A DNA stretch of 62,000 nt from Gnetum montanum (Eukaryota > Streptophyta > Gnetopsida > Gnetales > Gnetaceae). How positions within the stretch are numbered: position 1 is the first letter of the stretch; the number at the start of each line of letters is the position of its first letter. The position numbers and the translations under genes are program-made. Below are positions 21,671-31,756 of the stretch, piece by piece. Below the pieces are notes generated by a model that was not told the DNA's origin, did not search any database, and saw nothing but the letters and a program-made list of their open reading frames with translations. Where the stretch lies: assembly GCA_015680685.1 (NCBI GenBank), contig MNCI01007578.1:138007-200006 (forward strand), in the 5' to 3' direction.

Positions 21671-23700
21671 TATAGCCCCTCCTCAGTTTGGTTGATCCAT
21701 CCCCTCCAAGATAGTGACCATGCCAATTCAGCCTTCCTCGCAAGCAACTAATGCATTTACCCAGCACTATGCTCATGTAGGGGCCACCTCCTAGTCCCAA
21801 AAAGCTTGGGCATCCTACATCCCTCCTATCTCATCGGTGTCTACGGTGTCTTTCCAACCCATCCATGTATGGCCCACTCCAATCACCACACCCATCGCTT
21901 AGCCAATACATCAACAATTGTCCGCTATGACATTAAACTGGCAACACCTGTCTACTATGACATTAAACTAGAAAGCCCAAGCCCAACCAATGTAACTGAC
22001 TGGCACATCCCCAAGCTTGGATCAGGCATTCCAACTAATCCAAAGCTTGACAAATGAGATCAACAGACTTAAGGCTACCTCCTCTAACTCCATCAAGGTG
22101 GTGGAATTTTATGGAGATGACCCCATAATTCTTACGGTACCACCCCTAACTCTTCCAACTGGGGCCCAACTACCTTGATTTACCAAGTACAATGGAGAAG
22201 GGGATCCCAATGCACACTTGGTCACATTTCAATCTGAATGCCTACTCCTTCAAGCTTGGCAATACACCATCATCCGCGTGTTTCCCATGTCACTCACTAG
22301 CAAGGACTTGGACTGGTATAGCACACTCCCCAAGGCCTCAATATCCTCTTTGGAGGATCTCATAAGAAATTTTGTGAGATGCTTCAGGTACAACCTAAAG
22401 CCTGAAAAAACCCTTGACCAGCTGATGCAAGTTAAACAAGGGCCTCTAGAGCCCATGCCAAAATTCCACCAATGTCGGAATGCTACATTGAACGAGATGC
22501 ATGAACCCTTAGTGGAGACCCACCTACTAGCTATCTTTAAAGGTATATTAAATGACTTTATTAAGTCCAAACTATATTATCTAGCCCCAAAGTCTCTTAG
22601 CCAAGCCTTTGCCCAAGCAAAAAGCATAGAGGATGCAGTGCAAGCTAGCAATGATCCAGCCTATGTGGCCTATAGAAACCAACATGCTTGCAAGCAAAAC
22701 ACAATGATGATAACAGTAGCCACAACCAAAAAAGCAACCAACTAAGGCCCAATAGCTAAGCAACCCAAAGCCCCAACTAACAAAACTACCAATTCTAGCA
22801 CCAACTCATCTACATTGACAGGGGCTACCCCAAGACCCAACCTTCAGTGCAAGGACCACTCAAAGTATACACCACTACTGGTGCAACCCTTCGAACTACT
22901 AGAGAAACTCTTGAAAGCTAGGCAAATCCAACACAAACATGTATCAAAAATTACCCACCAAAAACATGATAGGTACTATGAACTACTAAGAAACCCTGCT
23001 TAGTAGTGCCAAATGAGCCCCTAGTTCCGCAACACTTCAAGCTAGACCAATATTGTCATTACCACCAATTGGCTGGTCATAGTATAGAGAATTATCATGC
23101 TTTGCAGGATGACCTGTAGAGAATGATAGAATGTGGCCAACTGGTGATCAACACGGTGAGTCAATCCAACATAGATGATGCCTCCTATTTCATAAATTCC
23201 ATTAGCATAGGTGGTAAGTCTAAACCTATGCAACAACCTTTTGTGATCCATATGCCTCCCAGAAAGGCAAGGGTCCCCTCTACCTCCACAAGTAAGAGGC
23301 CTCCATTTGTTATCAAAGTGCCACCTTGAGAACCCACAACACCCTTTGTGGTCAAAGTTCCACAACAACCATCTGCTAAGACGTTAAACTGGCATGATAC
23401 AACAACTCCGCCTAAATCACCATTTGTCATAAGAGTGCCACAATGTGATGGCCCCTCACCTACCCGATAGAGGACAACATTTTGATCCCTCCTTCTTCAA
23501 GGGTTGATCCCACTAGCAACCTAGGTAGGCCCACCAAATGGCAATGCAAGAGGACAAACGAGCACCTTGCAACTCCCATGGCTGAAGCAAAGACCACAAC
23601 TAGCAAACAAAAACTAAACATTGGGGCCCCTACCCCCAAGCAAGCTAAGCAAACTAAGCTTAAGTCCCCTCCGTGAGAGATATGTCTCTCAATCCACATG
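21671..23700 (+). pseudogene. gag: A gag, main part
   Basis: The gag frame continues from 8361 in phase. It contains two hairpin-repeat copies at 21920-21975 read as SAMTLNWQ / STMTLN, then VVEFYGDDPIILTVPPLTLP, FTKYNGEGDPNAHLVTFQSECLL, FKGILNDFIKSKLYYLAP and LSQAFAQAKSIEDA, homologous to B and C. After the stop at 22743 the phase resumes with LQCKDHSKYTPLLVQPFELLEKLLK, YCHYHQLAGHSIEN (zinc-knuckle-like, Cys partly lost) and four PFVI(K/H/R)VPP copies (23230-23450). A further hairpin copy sits at 23375-23397. Six or more stops, mostly TAG/TAA at Gln positions. Confidence 0.85.
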
Positions 23701-24711
23701 GAGGAAGTCAAAGCCAACATAACAACTAATTACAATGACTTCGTAGCTGCACTAACCTAGGTAAAATAAGCACTCAAGCAAAAGAACACAACATTGATCT
23801 TATATGACCTGGTCATGACTTCATCTGCTCACTACCAAGCATTGGCCAACATATTGGCCTCTATTCTTGTTATGGAGGACATCCCTGCAAATGAGGCATC
23901 CATCCGTGCAACAATGTTGCCCCCTACAATGCAAGAATTAGGTTCAACATCTCTATCTTTCTGCGATGATGCAGTCAAATTTATCCCCAAACGAGAAAAG
24001 GTTACTCCAGCCCCACTATCCATTAGCGTACATGTTGGGCAGTGCACAATCTATAGAGTGCATGTCAATGATGGTGTAGCAACAAATGTAGTCTTGTACT
24101 CCATCATAGACAAGCTAGGCCTAGCAGATGAAATTAGGCCAACCAAAACCACATGTCTAAAATCCTTCAACGGATCATGTGTCACAGTTAGGGGTACAAT
24201 AAACTTAGCCTTTGTGGTAGGAGAGAAATTTCCCACTAGTGTATATTTCACTATCATAGAGGAGATGCTAGGTTTCAACATGATTTTAGGTAGGCCTTGG
24301 CTAGCCCAACTAAGGGCCATCTCCTCTCCCATCCACCAAGAAATCCACCTTCCATACGAAGGTGGTCAAGCTATCATCCATGGTGATAATGCTCCCTCTT
24401 CAACTATCCATGACATAGACATGGCACAAGTTTTAGAAGAAGAGTTTCTTGGTGGTACACCTATAACAACCAATGTAGTGTGTAACGCTAATACACCCGA
24501 ACGAGTGGTTGAATCCAATAGCTTTCAAGAGGATCCTAAGCCTTGCACACTCCCTAATCCATGCCTGGTTAAGAAGCAACTACATGACCAAGGATTTTCC
24601 TTGGCCAAAAATGTGGGTGCCTTCCTACCCTTTGCCTTCACTTTCCATGCATTTTTGAGTTTTTTTCACATAGCACTAGCCTATGCATTTACATTTTTCC
24701 TACTTACTTAG
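23701..24711 (+). pseudogene. pol: A protease (near-intact frame)
   Basis: The 305-codon open frame from 23794 carries ISVHVGQCTIYRVHVNDG, VATNVVLYSIIDKLGLADE, LKSFNGSCVTVRGTINLAFVVGEKFPT, MLGFNMILGRPWLAQLRAISSPIHQ and IIHGDNA. This is a Tat-type retropepsin in the usual order, best preserved of the three copies. The active-site triad reads N-D-G. After it come LPNPCLVKKQLHDQG, shared with B, and a hydrophobic 35-residue tail (about 24620-24708) before the stop. There is no RT downstream: the next features are hairpin clusters. Confidence 0.8.
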
Positions 24712-25025
24712 ATCAAGAATTTTATTTTTTTCACATATTTGTTTTACTTTGTTTAAGCATCCATCCACTTAGCTTACACATTACGTCTGAAAACATAAAA
24801 AACTATAAAACATAAAACTACAAAAACACATGGCCTGAAAAGGCCTTAAACTAGCTTATGACCTGAAATGGTCTAAAACTATCACTTTTTGCATTGCTTC
24901 CCTTTCATTCATCCTGGTTTACAATAGGTGTTTCTTGATGTTTTTTTCTTTCTAGTTGATTTTTGTAGGATTTTGTAGGCACACAACATGACTACGCATG
25001 CAGCATCACACCTTATACAAGCAAG
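24712..25025 (+). other. Hairpin cluster III and pol-deletion block of A
   Basis: Two hairpin units at 24833-24890 (TGGCCTGAAAAGGCCTTAAA, and GACCTGAAATGGTC) are followed by a block (24895-25030) that is strongly conserved in C (42812-42960). The block contains a pyrimidine run ending TTTCTTTCTAG (AG at 24954-24955) and ends in CAAG|GTAAGC (25022-25031). These resemble a 3' and a 5' splice site enclosing 70 bp. In B this position is occupied by the whole pol gene. Confidence 0.65.
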
Positions 25026-25250
25026 GTAAGCACTAGTCCGCTATGACTATAAACTGGCACAGCTCATCCTTGGTTCATGACGTTAAACTAGCACAACATC
25101 CACTATCTACTACAACATTAAAATAGCATCCAAAAATCTTCTAGGACTATAAACTAGCATATCATGGTCTACCAGGACCTCAAACTGGTGCATAGTCTGC
25201 CAGGACCTTAAACTGGGTTCACAGTCTACCAAGACTTTAAACTGGCATGT
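25026..25250 (+). repeat. Hairpin-repeat cluster IV of A
   Basis: About seven units with TTAAACTGG-type cores and inverted repeats such as GGTCTACCAGGACC (25166-25179) and the perfect AGTCTACCAAGACT (25223-25236). Matches 11130-11385 in B and 42530-42830 in C in kind and in place. Confidence 0.82.
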
Positions 25251-26263
25251 AGCTGATCTGATCTAGACACTTGCCATTACCTTGGGAGCACTCAAAGAAT
25301 CATCACCTCCCACCATTCTATTGATTCTTTTGGAGCACTTGCCATTAGTGCGGCATTCAGAACACTTATAGCATCATCGCCCTGGCACCTTCACTAGCTT
25401 CCTAAGCACTTGCAACTAGCACAACATTTGACACTTTCATAGAATCTTCACATCCAACACTTGCAACATCTTCACATCTGGAATTTGCACTTACATTTCA
25501 TATTTTGTGGTTTTCTTATCCTCTCTAAGTTGTGTCTACAAGATGAATCTTTGGAGGCGGTCGTGCAAAGGTGCATCTCATCGCAGCAGCAAGTTATCAC
25601 ATTTCTTCGATGTGCATGACTAGACTAGTTGAACCACTCAAGAGTGCACATCCCCCTCATCCCTATTACAGCCTATGCACATCCATTTCTTCATCCCAAT
25701 ATCCTCTCATCCTCCCCATACTCATGATTTCACACTCCTCTAATGCATATGCACTATGACACACATGGCATTTCCTTCACATCAACTATAGAATCCATGG
25801 TTGATGTAACACAATTCATCCTATGGGGTGCCTCTGTTGGTTTGTCAAAGCCTAGGTGGATGTAACATGAATCATCCCTAGGAAACAAAGTTCATCTTTT
25901 CAATGGCCAACTTGCAACTAACATTCAATAGTAAGTTGAACCCAAAGAAGATTCACCCTAAAAAAATAAACGTTGCAGCTTCACAATTGGCCAATCCTTG
26001 GATCAACTTTGACGCTCTCATAAATACTCCAACAAGAGATCAAAATCTCAAGGACAAACCACATCATGCCATGGTTGCTATCAACCATACCAAATTTTCA
26101 TCTTACATCATGATCCACTATTTGCATTTCGTTCCCACCATTTAAATTTCCTCTCCCTAGCATTGCCTATACCCCTAACATAACCTTATTCCTGTAACAC
26201 TCTTGAGCATGGTAAAACAACATCCGATCTTGTACTGACAAATGATATTGGTGACATGTCTAC
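25251..26263 (+). other. A 3' untranslated region
   Basis: No coding relic of pol is readable. Near 25266-25480 a motif CACTTGC(A/C)A(C/T)TAG recurs several times. Short open frames have no family resemblance. Confidence 0.55.
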
Positions 26264-26333
26264 TGTGGTGTTTTTTAATTCTTTGTCGATGTCTCTCTAG
26301 CCACTCCTCTAGATGTCAACAAATAGGGGCCAT
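26264..26333 (+). promoter_or_regulatory. A polypurine tract and adjoining hairpin
   Basis: AAATAGGGGCCAT precedes the 3' LTR start TGAAACACCACA. Upstream lies the inverted repeat TTTGTCGATGTCT / AGATGTCAACAAA (13-nt arms, about 15-nt loop), and further out TGTGGTGTTTT, which can pair with GAAACACCACA inside the LTR start. Confidence 0.75.
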
Positions 26334-27301
26334 TGAAACACCACAAAATTTCTGGTCCCGGCATCGCAACTGCAAATATGGCTAAGTGTTACACATTGTT
26401 ACGTGCTGCTACACTATGTAGTGTAGCACCCTACTACACTACGTAGTGTAGTGGTATAGTGTGTAGCGTAGAGCTACAATACAATACCCAATGCTACAGT
26501 GCGTAGCGTAGTGCTACAGTACAATACCTAACGCTACAGTGCGTAGCGTAGCGCTATAATGTAACACCTACCACACTGCCACATGGCATCTGATCCACAT
26601 TTTGGGCTAACCCTAGCTTTATAAATACCTCTGGGCCCTCTTTTTCGAAGAGAAGAAGAGGAAGGGGGGAAGCTTCAATTTCTTTACGAGCGAGGCAGTT
26701 GGAATTTTTTCATCAAGGCATTTTGACACTTTTGGCATCTTTGCACCTAGCTCCATGGGTGAACAAGACCTAGAGCATGCCACATCGATAGACAGGCACA
26801 ACTACATCACATGGTATACTATGACCACTGACCCAGGAGGCATATTTTATCATAGTGAGCACCAGATTTCATAGCCCAACACCACCGAGGCTGTGAATCC
26901 GCTCCTACTGTGCCTATGTTACATCTTGTATACTTGTATCCTTTTTCGGGGTGGTGCATCTTCTTATTCAAACTCTCTTTTTGGATAATTATAGCATTTA
27001 TTTCTTTTTTTGGCATTGCCAACCGTTTAATCATGTCCACTCTCCTGTTACTCACTTTAGCATGTTTCTACTGTTGTGCACATTACATTTTCTTTTATTT
27101 TACCACCAGGTGTTCCATTTAAAATCATTGTTTGCAAAAGGGTTATTGTACACTGGATAAGTCCCTATCTGATTGACCAGACTATTCAGGGCACCCTAAA
27201 TCCATTTTCTTTAGCACGGCCCTCATGCGGATTCATGGTTAAACTGTTTCACCTAGAGACCTCTCAATGTTTTCCAGTTACCGACGTTTTCTGTCGCTAT
27301 A
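26334..27301 (+). repeat. 3' LTR of element A
   Basis: Partner of 6715-7662. It begins TGAAACACCACA and ends near 27301 (...CGCTATA, terminal CA changed). Palindrome cluster at 26405-26560. The base after it (27302) is where the D gag frame resumes. Confidence 0.92.
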
Positions 27302-28045
27302 GGAACCTTGTGCAACTAAAGTCAAACCTTTGTTGGTTGGATGGTTTAAATGTAGCATAAATTTCTTCCTGCTTTCTTGTCATTGTACTTTATAGGCAAC
27401 CTCACAGAGACTTGCTAGTGGTTTGATTGCTAAAACATGCCCACGCACTTTGTCTAGGTTTTTTTTTAAACCTAGAGGAAACTTGTAGATTTGTTTCTTT
27501 TCAACGATCTTTTTATTCTTGTTGGAATAATTTGGAAAATCCCATTTTATCATCTCAAATAAATCTAATTATTTCCAATAATGATTTCACTAACTGAAAT
27601 ATTGAGTAATAGATAAGTCTCCTTGGCATAAGTCATGAAGAATCCCTTCTATCTCAAACACCTCCGTGATGTCTTCTTTATCAAAGTAGCTTTCTCTTAC
27701 ATTCTCCTATATCTCTTGGGCTATTTCATAGATCATGAAATCTTCTATGATGTTAATTTTCATCGAGTTGATCAACCAAGACATAACCATGTTATTTTCA
27801 GCCTTCCAACTCTGGTACTTTGGATCTTCCTTTGTCGGTTGAGTAGCTACTCCAGTGAGATAGTCATCTTTGCCCTTTCCACATATGAACATCATAAATT
27901 AATGGGACCATTGAAGATAAGTCTATCCATTCATCTTGTGAGCCATGATGAGGATAGTAGAATTTTCTGAACCATCATAAGTGCTCAGAATTAGGTTGCC
28001 ATTATGAGTGGAGGTGACATTTGACGCTATTTTGAATGTAGCCAT
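27302..28045 (-). pseudogene. gag: D gag, N-terminal part
   Basis: From the ATG at 28043-28045 (MATFKIASNV) the minus strand reads YDGSENSTI, HKMNG-stop-TYLQWS, MMFICGKGKDDYLTGVA, YQSWKAENNMVMSWLINSM and ENVRESYFDKEDITEVFEI, then ...GLKKNLDKVRGHVLAIKPLASLCEV. This is the Copia gag core (UBN2-type: YLQWSxSxxxFLxGKxxxxYLTG, WxxEN, VMSWLLNSM). It joins the zinc-knuckle part at 6714 in frame. Stops are at Gln or Trp positions. Confidence 0.87.
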
Positions 28046-28291
28046 GAGGATGGAATGGGATATAATAAGGAGAGAAAAAAAACCACTGTCATAGGAGAAT
28101 GAGAGCCAACATCTACTTTCACTAGAAGAGAGAGGGAAAAAAAATTTAACATTGATGGCAATGAGCATAGGTCTAATGTCGTTGGTGAGAAGGACAAATT
28201 CACCGTCACTAAAGGAGAAGAAAGTGAGATGAATGAAAGAGAGATAAATAGGAGAGGACTAAATGGTTGAGGATAGAATTGTTTAGGAAAT
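28046..28291 (-). other. D leader
   Basis: This is the purine-rich untranslated leader between primer site and gag. It holds small GAGAGA(A/G) runs and no gene. Confidence 0.6.
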
Positions 28292-28303
28292 ACTCTAATA
28301 CCA
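28292..28303 (-). promoter_or_regulatory. Primer-binding site of D (initiator Met tRNA)
   Basis: The minus strand immediately after the 5' LTR end (...GACTACA) reads TGGTATTAGAGT. The standard plant initiator-tRNA primer site is TGGTATCAGAGC, so the two differences are C-to-T transitions. Confidence 0.85.
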
Positions 28304-28569
28304 TGTAGTCATTCAGAAAAGTAGAGAAACTAAATTTTTTTCCCTAATTTTTGTGTTACAATAAGCCCTTTTTATACATGAATATGGACACTATTTTTAG
28401 AAGGAATAATCAAAAATCCCTGATTATGAGGATAAACAAATCACCATAAAATTAGGAAATTTACCAAAAAAGCTAGATTTGGGATGACAACAAATCCCAT
28501 TAAATTAGGAAACTACCACTAAGAATTACAACTATAAACAACCCTTAAAAATTGATCTAGATTTCCACA
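28304..28569 (-). repeat. 5' LTR of Copia element D
   Basis: Partner of 2838-3106; begins TGTGGAAATC at 28569 (minus strand). Confidence 0.92.
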
Positions 28570-28574
28570 AATAA
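28570..28574. repeat. Target-site duplication of D, right copy
   Basis: AATAA, against GATAA at 2833-2837. Confidence 0.68.
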
Positions 28575-29600
28575 CATGGAAGTTGAAGAAGTGCAAACAC
28601 TGATAAAACAAGAAGAAGAGAAGAAAGCTTGGGTTACATAAAAAATTGAGTATGATAAAATCCAAGAAGAGAGGATTCCTAAGAGGGTCACTTTGACCAC
28701 TCTCTTCCCTTCTATTGAGTAGCTTATACTATGGCTTCACTTGTACAGTTTTTTTTTTTAGAATGAGGTTTTTATATCACTGAACATTAAGTTTGATGGG
28801 AATTGTCCTCCAAAAATATTTACTATTTTTGACTATAAAAAGGTTCAATAAAAATCCTTATTTATAGTTACATTTAGCTAGTATTTTTAAAATGGGGCTT
28901 GCATAAATTTTTTTAAGCATTCTAACAAGGGTAATAAATGTTGGCACATTTTGGCCATTTTATGACTAAAAGGGGATTCTATTTATCATATGTTCTATGT
29001 TTTTTTAAGATGGTGAAGATGATAAAGCATCCAAAAATGATACAAAAAATAATGCATTATGGGTAGTACTGAATTACAAAGTTCTAAATGGACTATATAT
29101 TTTGAGGTGTTCTTGTGTTACAATTGTTTTGGAATCGCAACACCCTAATAAATGCATTATGGACTAATGAACTACTTTCGTGATGGAAAAAAAGCAAATT
29201 GAAAAACATTAAAGTATGCACTAATAAGAGAAAATTTTAGTTGCATTTTAGAAGATGCAAAAAAAAACTTGAGGTTAATACTTAAGAATTTGCATTGCAT
29301 AATAAATCTCATTTCTACGCATTTCAAAAGCAAGAGATGCATATAGTACTAGAGAGGGTTTTTTTCTTTTGATAAAAAATATTATAGTAGTGATTTATCA
29401 TGCAAATAATTCTCTTGGTTTAACTTACATAAGGAAACCACAAAACCACATTTTCTTAGGTCTAAAGTTCTATATTTAGCAGCAAGTGGAATAGACAAGT
29501 AACAACAATTTCAAACAATTTCCACCATTTTGAAAGTTTAAAACACATAGAGACCATTGCAACATACTCGACCCATTTTCACTTTTCACAATCATGGGTC
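28575..29600 (+). other. AT-rich unassigned stretch
   Basis: Continuation of the D target. At 28575-28740 the plus strand reads a charged, possibly coding segment (EVEEVQTLIKQEEEKKAW, with a stop) that I do not recognise. The remainder is AT-rich with poly-A/T runs and no readable gene. It may include an intron or 5' flank of the TBCC-domain relic that follows. Confidence 0.4.
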
Positions 29601-29619
29601 CACCCACAATTATTATGAT

Positions 29620-30365
29620 GATGAGAAAGAGATTTGTTGAAGTAATAACTAAGGCATCAGTAGTGAAACATTGTTTGGACATGGATGCATCTTTAGTAAA
29701 GGTTTTGAATTGTCATAGTGCAATAATCTACATAGTAGCACCTCTCAAATTTGCAACTATTTATGGATGCTCTTGTTTCATTTTTGTTCTTGGAAAGTTC
29801 GCAAACATTGAGCATTGTGAAAGTGTTGAAGTCATTACAACAATAAGGCAAATATGTATTTCTAATTGTCATGATTCCACTTTTTACTTGGGTTTCAATC
29901 AATATCCTTTTATTATTGGAGATAATCATAAGTTGCAGGTAGCTCCATACAACACATTTTATTTTCAATTAAATGTGCATATATTAGAGGGAGGAATAAA
30001 TTTGAAGGTTAATCTTTGGGACATGCCCTTAACTCTTGAAATGGTTGATCTTCATGATTCTTTGTCTCATCCTATTGGTGTTGCTGATTACAAATCCGAG
30101 TCTACTATTATCCTTCATCCAAACAACTATATCCTATTTGTGATTCCTAAATGCCTTCAAAATAAAATAAATGCAAAAACAAAGGAGAGCCAGTTTTCTT
30201 TACCTAATTCTTATGTTATATTAGTTTAGCATAAGTCTTAGGCACTTCAGGATATGTGTTAAGGTTTGAGAAGTATTCAACTCTAGAAAGATAAAAGGAA
30301 AGAAACTTGGAAAAGACATATTGAAGATTTCTTATAAAGCATGGCTTGCTAAAAGAATCAATTTA
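29620..30365 (+). pseudogene. TBCCD1: TBCC-domain protein (TBCCD1-like) pseudogene
   Basis: This is the only host-gene relic. A 211-codon open frame (ATG 29594, stop after 30229) contains FVEVITKASVVKHC, SLVKVLNCHSAIIYIVAPLKFATIYGCS, NIEHCESVEVITTIRQICISNC, YPFIIGDNHKLQVAPYNTFY and VDLHDSLSHPIGVAD. These follow the beta-helical C-CAP/cofactor-C-like domain of plant and animal TBCCD1 proteins in order. Past the stop the same phase carries recognisable C-terminal text (ALQDM...GLRSIQL...KDKRKE) broken by TAG and TAA codons where Gln fits. The protein's N-terminal half is absent. TBCCD1 is linked to centrosome or microtubule organisation in animals and algae. Whether this is a lone exon or a processed copy cannot be told without the functional locus. 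Confidence 0.85.
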
Positions 30366-30505
30366 GCTATTTTTTTTAATCCTATAAGTTCCTTTCTTCT
30401 CATTTTTTCTTAGTTGCTTATCTAATGGTTTAGATAGTATCCTTCTTGTCTTAATTTCTATTATAATAGCCAGTTACAATTTCATATGCAAATCCAACAA
30501 TTTCA
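30366..30505. other. Short unassigned stretch
   Basis: AT-rich. No gene or repeat recognised between the pseudogene and the next direct repeat. Confidence 0.4.
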
Positions 30506-30863
30506 ACTATAATCAATGAGAAAAAATGAAAAAGATTGTCCAAGCTCTTTCTAACAATACTCAATATGAAAATATGATGATAAATGCAATTTGAACCAAT
30601 TTCTTCACCATGTTAATATTAATAAACTAGTAGCATAGGTTAGAACACTAGAAACCTTGAAAGCAAGGCAATCAAATAATAAATATCAAGCTTTTGTTGC
30701 AAACTCTAGACAAAGAGAAAGTGCAAGGGTCAGCCATTTTAATTGTAAGAACAATAAAACATCTCCTCCTCATTCCAAGAATTATTAAGTAAAGACAATT
30801 TACAAGAGTCGAAATTAGAGAATTTCATAGATAGATTCATAATTTGAAGAGGAGGAGGCTTAA
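30506..30863 (+). repeat. 358-bp direct repeat, copy 1
   Basis: Pairs with 31757-32114, same orientation and same length, about 1.25 kb apart. In both copies the plus strand reads a similar degenerate protein: ...SNNTQYENMMINAI..., then ETLKA(R/I)QSNN(K/Q)YQA and RESARVSHFN(C/S)KNNKTS. This suggests duplicated, decayed coding sequence (a gag-like relic) rather than LTRs; no TG...CA ends or target duplications are seen. Confidence 0.7.
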
Positions 30864-31756
30864 CATGTAGGTTAAAAAACATAGCACATAAAACAATGAG
30901 AATTTCTTAAATGCACAATAGTGTAAGGTTTGAAAAATGAAAGGAAATACATTTGAGAAGGTGTTGGACAAACACAGAATTTGAAACAATTTCCCTCAAA
31001 GAAAGTAAGAATCAAGAAGCAACATAAAATTCAAGCCATGACAACAATAACAAATATAATGTACGGAACTATGCAAGTTTAAACACTATCTAAGAAATCA
31101 TAAAATACTTATAAATAATCTACCATGAATTTTCCAATCAGAAGACCACAAATAAGGAATACTTTATAGGTTTTAGACCAAACAAAAACTTAGGAAACGT
31201 CAAAGTTCAAATCCACAATCATGTGAAAATTGAAGGTATTCATGATTACCATAATAAATATTTCAACATCAGTGTGATTAATATATCTTATGTACCTTAA
31301 TTATCACATTTTCTACTTTAAGTTGGTTAAATAGTAAAGAAAGGAAATGATGTCACTTTTCACAATGATATATGCACTATTACTAAACCAAATGGAGATA
31401 TCGTTGCTACAAAAAAATGTATGAAGAATCGAATTCATTGACTAAGAACCCTACCAAATTCTAAAAATTCATTAAAAAATATTCAAATTTATGAAGAAAT
31501 TCAAAAAGCACATATTCAAAGAACTCTAGAATTTACCACAGAAACCAAAGAAAAAAGCAAAAGAAGAAGATGAGGTTAATCCTATAGCAATCATTTATGC
31601 ATTTGGTTTAAGTTTGTGTTAAAAGTCTTTATCTCAATTGGAGTTATTCTAGTTGGTTCAAAGCACATTGGATTTGGTTTCCTTATATAACATACATATT
31701 GCTATCCATAATTTAAGAAATCAAATAAATATTGATTACGTTCAAATATGTATGTC
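30864..31756. other. Spacer between the 358-bp repeats
   Basis: AT-rich, with short plus-strand fragments and several stops. No recognisable domain on either strand. Confidence 0.4.

Larger units (their letters stand above)
6715..27301 (+). mobile_element. Tat-type Gypsy element A, pol-less (gag-PR)
   Basis: A plus-strand element with a 948-bp 5' LTR (6715-7662) and a 968-bp 3' LTR (26334-27301), both starting TGAAACACCACA and ending ...GCTACA or GCTATA. Its own interior is 7663-8361 plus 21671-26333. The rest is element B. It encodes gag and protease only, with no RT, RNase H or integrase. The flanking five bases (AGAAT at 6710, GGAAC at 27302) differ by two transitions. Excising A with one target copy restores D's gag frame exactly. 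The interior is homologous to C and to the gag/PR half of B. Confidence 0.9.
2838..28569 (-). mobile_element. Copia LTR retrotransposon D (host of A and B)
   Basis: This is a minus-strand Ty1/Copia element bounded by 269- and 266-bp LTRs, each TG...CA, with an initiator-tRNA primer site next to the right LTR and a polypurine tract next to the left LTR. Its own sequence occupies 2838-6714 and 27302-28569. The middle 6715-27301 is the inserted Gypsy element A. Joining the flanks with one target copy gives one continuous gag frame (...LVAQGS|SSQTKKGWP). The order on the minus strand is gag, CCHC knuckle, protease, integrase, RT, RNase H, the Copia order. It is inactive: many stops, and catalytic residues lost in protease and integrase. 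Confidence 0.93.

Noticed and set aside
29594-30229. An intact TBCC-domain gene
   Set aside because: The homology continues past the stop with further stops at Gln codons, and the N-terminal half is missing. It is a pseudogene.
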